NCBI GenBank assembly: GCA_945859605.1
Contig: OX243811.1
Span: forward strand, 30,841,453-30,905,452
Length of the DNA: 64,000 bases
From: Lumbricus rubellus
Lineage: Eukaryota > Annelida > Clitellata > Crassiclitellata > Lumbricidae
Reading direction: 5' to 3'
Each line of letters opens with the position of its first letter. The first letter of the stretch is position 1. Under the pieces are notes generated by a model that ran no database searches, was not told where the DNA came from, and saw only the letters and a program-made list of their open reading frames with translations. Positions 61,277 to 64,000 of the stretch are shown piece by piece. Position numbers and translations under genes: made by a program.

Positions 61277-62276
61277 CACTGTGCCCCATAAAAAAACACA
61301 CCAAATTGTTTTGCAAATATCTCTAATACCTGATGACATATCAAGCTAAAATTTTCCAAATATTTAGAGAAGTGGACCAAGAATATGATTCCAAAATTTC
61401 ATGAAATAAAGTTGAACGGATAAAAAGATATGAATATTTAAACTTCATATACCGAAATTGCAGTTTACAAGCAATTTTCTGTCAGATTCGATAAACTGTT
61501 TCCCTATTATTTCCAATGCCTGATGATTAATCATTCTAAAATTTTCCAGATATGTAGAGAATTGAACTAACAATATGACCCCAACAGTATGGTTTGATAA
61601 TTTAATTAAATAAGATGCTCAAAATGTCCCCCTCCTGCTTGCACGCAAGCCTGAGGGCGCTGGCGCCATTGCAATGGCAACAGCAACGTCGATTATCCTC
61701 TGGTTCAGGCCATCCCACACTTCCAACAAGCGTTGCTTCAGATCGTTTATATCATGGATTGTTGTCTGGTAGGCTCGATCTTGCATCACGCTCCACATTT
61801 TATAGTCGAAAGGATTCAAATCTGGACTGTTCGGAGGCCATAATGTGGGAGAAATGAAGTCTACACAATAACAGACTTGCTAAAAACTGAAATTTCGGGT
61901 GATGAAGTTGAAATATCCATATCTTTATATCCCTTCACATTTATGACATGAAATTTTGGAATCCTATTCTTGGTTCAATTCCCTAAATATAGGGGAAAAG
62001 TTTTTATGATTACTCATCAGACATCAGAGATGTAAAAAAAATTGTTTGGCTTACTTTTTATTGAATCTGACAGAAAATTGCTTGTAAACTGCAATTTCGG
62101 TATATGAAGTTTAAATATTCATATCTTTTTATCCGTTCAACTTTATTTCATGAAATTTTGGAATCATATTCTTGGTCCACTTCTCTAAATATCTGGAAAA
62201 TTTTTAGCTTGATATGTCATCAGGTATTAGAGATATTTGCAAAACAATTTGGTGTGTTTTTTTATGGGGCACAGTG
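61277..62276. mobile_element. Mariner-like element (1000 bp) with long inverted repeats
   Basis: Ends CACTGTGCCCCATAAAAAAA and its complement, flanked by TA. The inverted repeats are nearly perfect for about 215 bp, much longer than the ~30 bp of standard mariners. The centre keeps a transposase remnant on the - strand. Confidence 0.85.
61619..61880 (-). pseudogene. Mariner-type transposase C-terminal remnant
   Basis: The - strand reads VDFISPTLWPPNSPDLNPF, then DYKMWSVMQDRAYQT and DLKQRLLEVWDGLNQRIID, up to a stop near 61619. WPPNSPDLNP carries the third catalytic acid of the DDE/D triad. The N-terminal DNA-binding domain and the first two acids are missing, so the element cannot move by itself. 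Confidence 0.85.
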
Positions 62277-62567
62277 TATATACAAATAGGTTTTATTTTC
62301 GTAAAATATTCATGTTTTTTCTATTATAGCATATCCAGAATTTATTTTTGAACAGACATAAATTATGTCATTCTATAGAGGGCTTGCTGGGCTATTTTAT
62401 CCTACCAATTAAGTTTACTTTCGATGACCGGAAGTGCTCAAAATAAATTAAAATGTGTGAAAATGTTGGGTTTTTTGCAACGCAAATCGATATTTGTGTG
62501 TAGGCCTAAACGGTTGTCAGCAGCTAATGCACTTATATATTGGCTGAAACAGATATTGACGATGAAT

Positions 62568-62604
62568 ATACATACATACATACATACATACATACATACA
62601 TACA

Positions 62605-62665
<61 letters not shown>

Positions 62666-63082
62666 CATACATGCATGCATGCATGCATGCATACATACAT
62701 ACATACATACATACATACATACATACATACATACATACATACATACATACATACATACATACATACATACATACATACATACATACATACATACATACAT
62801 ACATACATACATACATACATACATACATACATACATACATACATACATACATACATACATACATACATACATACATACATACATACATACATACATACAT
62901 ACATACATACATACATACATACATACATACATACATACATACATACATACATACATACATACATACATACATACATACATACATACATACATACATACAT
63001 ACATACATACATACATACATACATACATACATACATACATACATACATACATACATACATACATACATACATACATACATAC
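62568..63082. repeat. (CATA)n microsatellite, about 515 bp
   Basis: Some 128 tetranucleotide units with one ATTA break (62633-62638) and a (CATG)5 patch at 62671-62690. Open in all frames on both strands, which makes spurious proteins. Confidence 0.95.
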
Positions 63083-63517
63083 AGAATTATTAGCACACAT
63101 ATTCAAAGTACACAGAATCTAATATTTTCTCCATGCATAAGTTCACGTTTGTAGAATCAAACGGTATACCCATGTACAAAATTGTATAACTTCAAGGTAG
63201 ATTCATATATTTTCAAACCTAAATATATACCATTTTGTGCAGAAATGAATGCTCTATCCATTGGTATTGCAAATTATGATATCTCAAACCACACTCAAAA
63301 TCCAGGGGAGGGTAACCAACCAACCAACCCCCCTTGGTAGTCCATGTCACAAAAAAGCTTGGTAGCCTGAGGGTTAATCACACTGCTATTGTGGGCTTCA
63401 GCCAAGATCGTCTGGCAATCACAGAAAACACGCAGTCGCTGAGGATGAAACAACATGTACGGTACCCGTATAGCAAAAGTGCAAAAAATATGACATTGTG
63501 ATCACTCATTCGTGGGC

Positions 63518-63520
<3 letters not shown>

Positions 63521-63567
<47 letters not shown>
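63521..63567. repeat. (AT)n microsatellite
   Basis: About 23 AT units, followed by a GT-rich stretch and two units of a repeat of about 40 bp with GATGCCTTAATT and (GCT)n at 63624-63707. Confidence 0.85.
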
Positions 63568-63572
<5 letters not shown>

Positions 63573-63790
63573 AATATGGTATGTGTGTGTTGGTGTGTGT
63601 CCGTGTGCGCGCTAGTACACATTCTATAACGATGCCTTAATTGTGTACGCTGCTGCTGCTGCTATAAGGATGCCTTAATTATGTATGCTGCTGCTGCTGC
63701 TGCTACTGCTGGTACGTATTAGGCCTGCTTTCACAGCGTTCTTCAATCACCCGCCCCACAAACGTTCGGCCTAACCAGAATCTGCCACCC

Positions 63791-63798
63791 TTTAAAAG
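63791..63798 (+). promoter_or_regulatory. TATA-like box before the last exon
   Basis: TTTAAAAG lies 75 bp before the ATG at 63873, a spacing similar to the first carbonic anhydrase gene. Confidence 0.35.
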
Positions 63799-63872
63799 GC
63801 GCTTGATGAACATTCGCCAGAGAAATACGATAGCGTTCAGTTGGAAGATAGCGAATCGTTTGTTTTCCGGTG

Positions 63873-63942
63873 ATGTCGACTCGTCTCATCATCCGTTTCG
63901 TCCTTATGTCCACATTCGTCATCAGTTTCGTCAGCTCGCAGG
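63873..63942 (+). CDS. Signal-peptide exon, probably of a second carbonic anhydrase gene
   Basis: ATG opens 23 codons: MSTRLIIRF, a hydrophobic VLMSTFVISFV core and a small-residue end SSQ, then G and donor GTAGG (phase 1). The first carbonic anhydrase exon also ends in a signal peptide with RSQ, then G and a phase-1 donor. The rest lies outside the window. Assignment to this family is inference from position, phase and form; any secreted protein is possible. Confidence 0.5.
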
Positions 63943-64000
63943 GTAGGTTGGTGGTCCAGCGGAATGGAATTGCCTCTCTCTTGAGTTCCGCCTGCTCCCT

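Larger units (their letters stand above)
60902..63373. mobile_element. piggyBac-like element with a nested mariner-like element
   Basis: TTAA followed by CCCTCGGGCCTCCAAG on the left, and CTTGGTAGCCTGAGGG followed by TTAA on the right. The ends are imperfect inverted repeats at TTAA, as in piggyBac. A block of about 100 bp (ATTCTATAGAGG..GTGTTCAAAATAAATTAAAAT) occurs on either side of the nested element. The long (CATA)n tract is also inside. No transposase of its own is recognised. Confidence 0.55.

Noticed and set aside
62424..63154. Several long frames on both strands made of repeated YIHT, VCMY or similar units
   Set aside because: They are translations of a (CATA)n microsatellite, open in all frames by composition.

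Overview
The window is animal nuclear DNA. It has intron-rich genes with GT..AG splice sites, long introns, many microsatellites and dense transposable elements. Gene content (NCKIPSD/SPIN90, a receptor tyrosine phosphatase-like gene, RDH14, a metallothionein, a secreted alpha-carbonic anhydrase), a Polinton, hAT, Helitron and CR1/L2-like elements, and a very common TAGGCCTA motif suggest a marine invertebrate. An echinoderm-grade deuterostome is my best guess, but this is inference; no species marker was recognised. A 200-N gap lies at 38801-39000.

Layout. 1-2700 (+): last four exons of NCKIPSD/SPIN90. 3962-17351 (-): a complete 11-exon gene that I assembled exon by exon (1817 codons, all phases consistent). 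It encodes a signal peptide, an EGF-like module, FN3 domains, a Ser/Thr-rich stretch, a membrane helix and two tyrosine phosphatase domains, both carrying CX5K in place of CX5R. It converges on NCKIPSD, with poly(A) signals about 55 bp apart. 17352-26500: no host gene; LINE remains, a tandem duplication of about 0.7 kb, a 4.15-kb hAT-like element in one copy, and a Helitron inside the hAT. 26575-27543 (-): single-exon RDH14-like dehydrogenase. 29653-32590 (-): four-exon metallothionein-like gene. 33-38 kb: LINE remnants and nested hAT MITEs. 39160-58877 (+): eight-exon secreted alpha-carbonic anhydrase (298 aa) whose introns hold most of the transposons, including two multi-level nests and a 6.7-kb Polinton. 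60.9-63.4 kb: piggyBac-like element containing a mariner-like element and a (CATA)n tract of about 515 bp. 63873-63942 (+): a signal-peptide exon that looks like exon 1 of a second carbonic anhydrase gene leaving the window.

Mobile DNA dominates. At least ten insertions are bounded precisely by target-site duplications (8 bp for hAT-like, 6 bp for the Polinton, TA for mariner-like, TTAA for piggyBac-like, TAA for Harbinger-like), so insertion order can be read directly. The Polinton is reduced to a DNA polymerase B gene between two 1897-bp inverted arms that run into that gene. SINEs and LINEs share one 3' tail.

The least explained signal is the palindrome TAGGCCTA and its shorter forms TAGCCTA/TAGGCTA. 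It is scattered through non-coding DNA, and between related repeat copies it appears as clean 5-6 bp insertions at TA sites.
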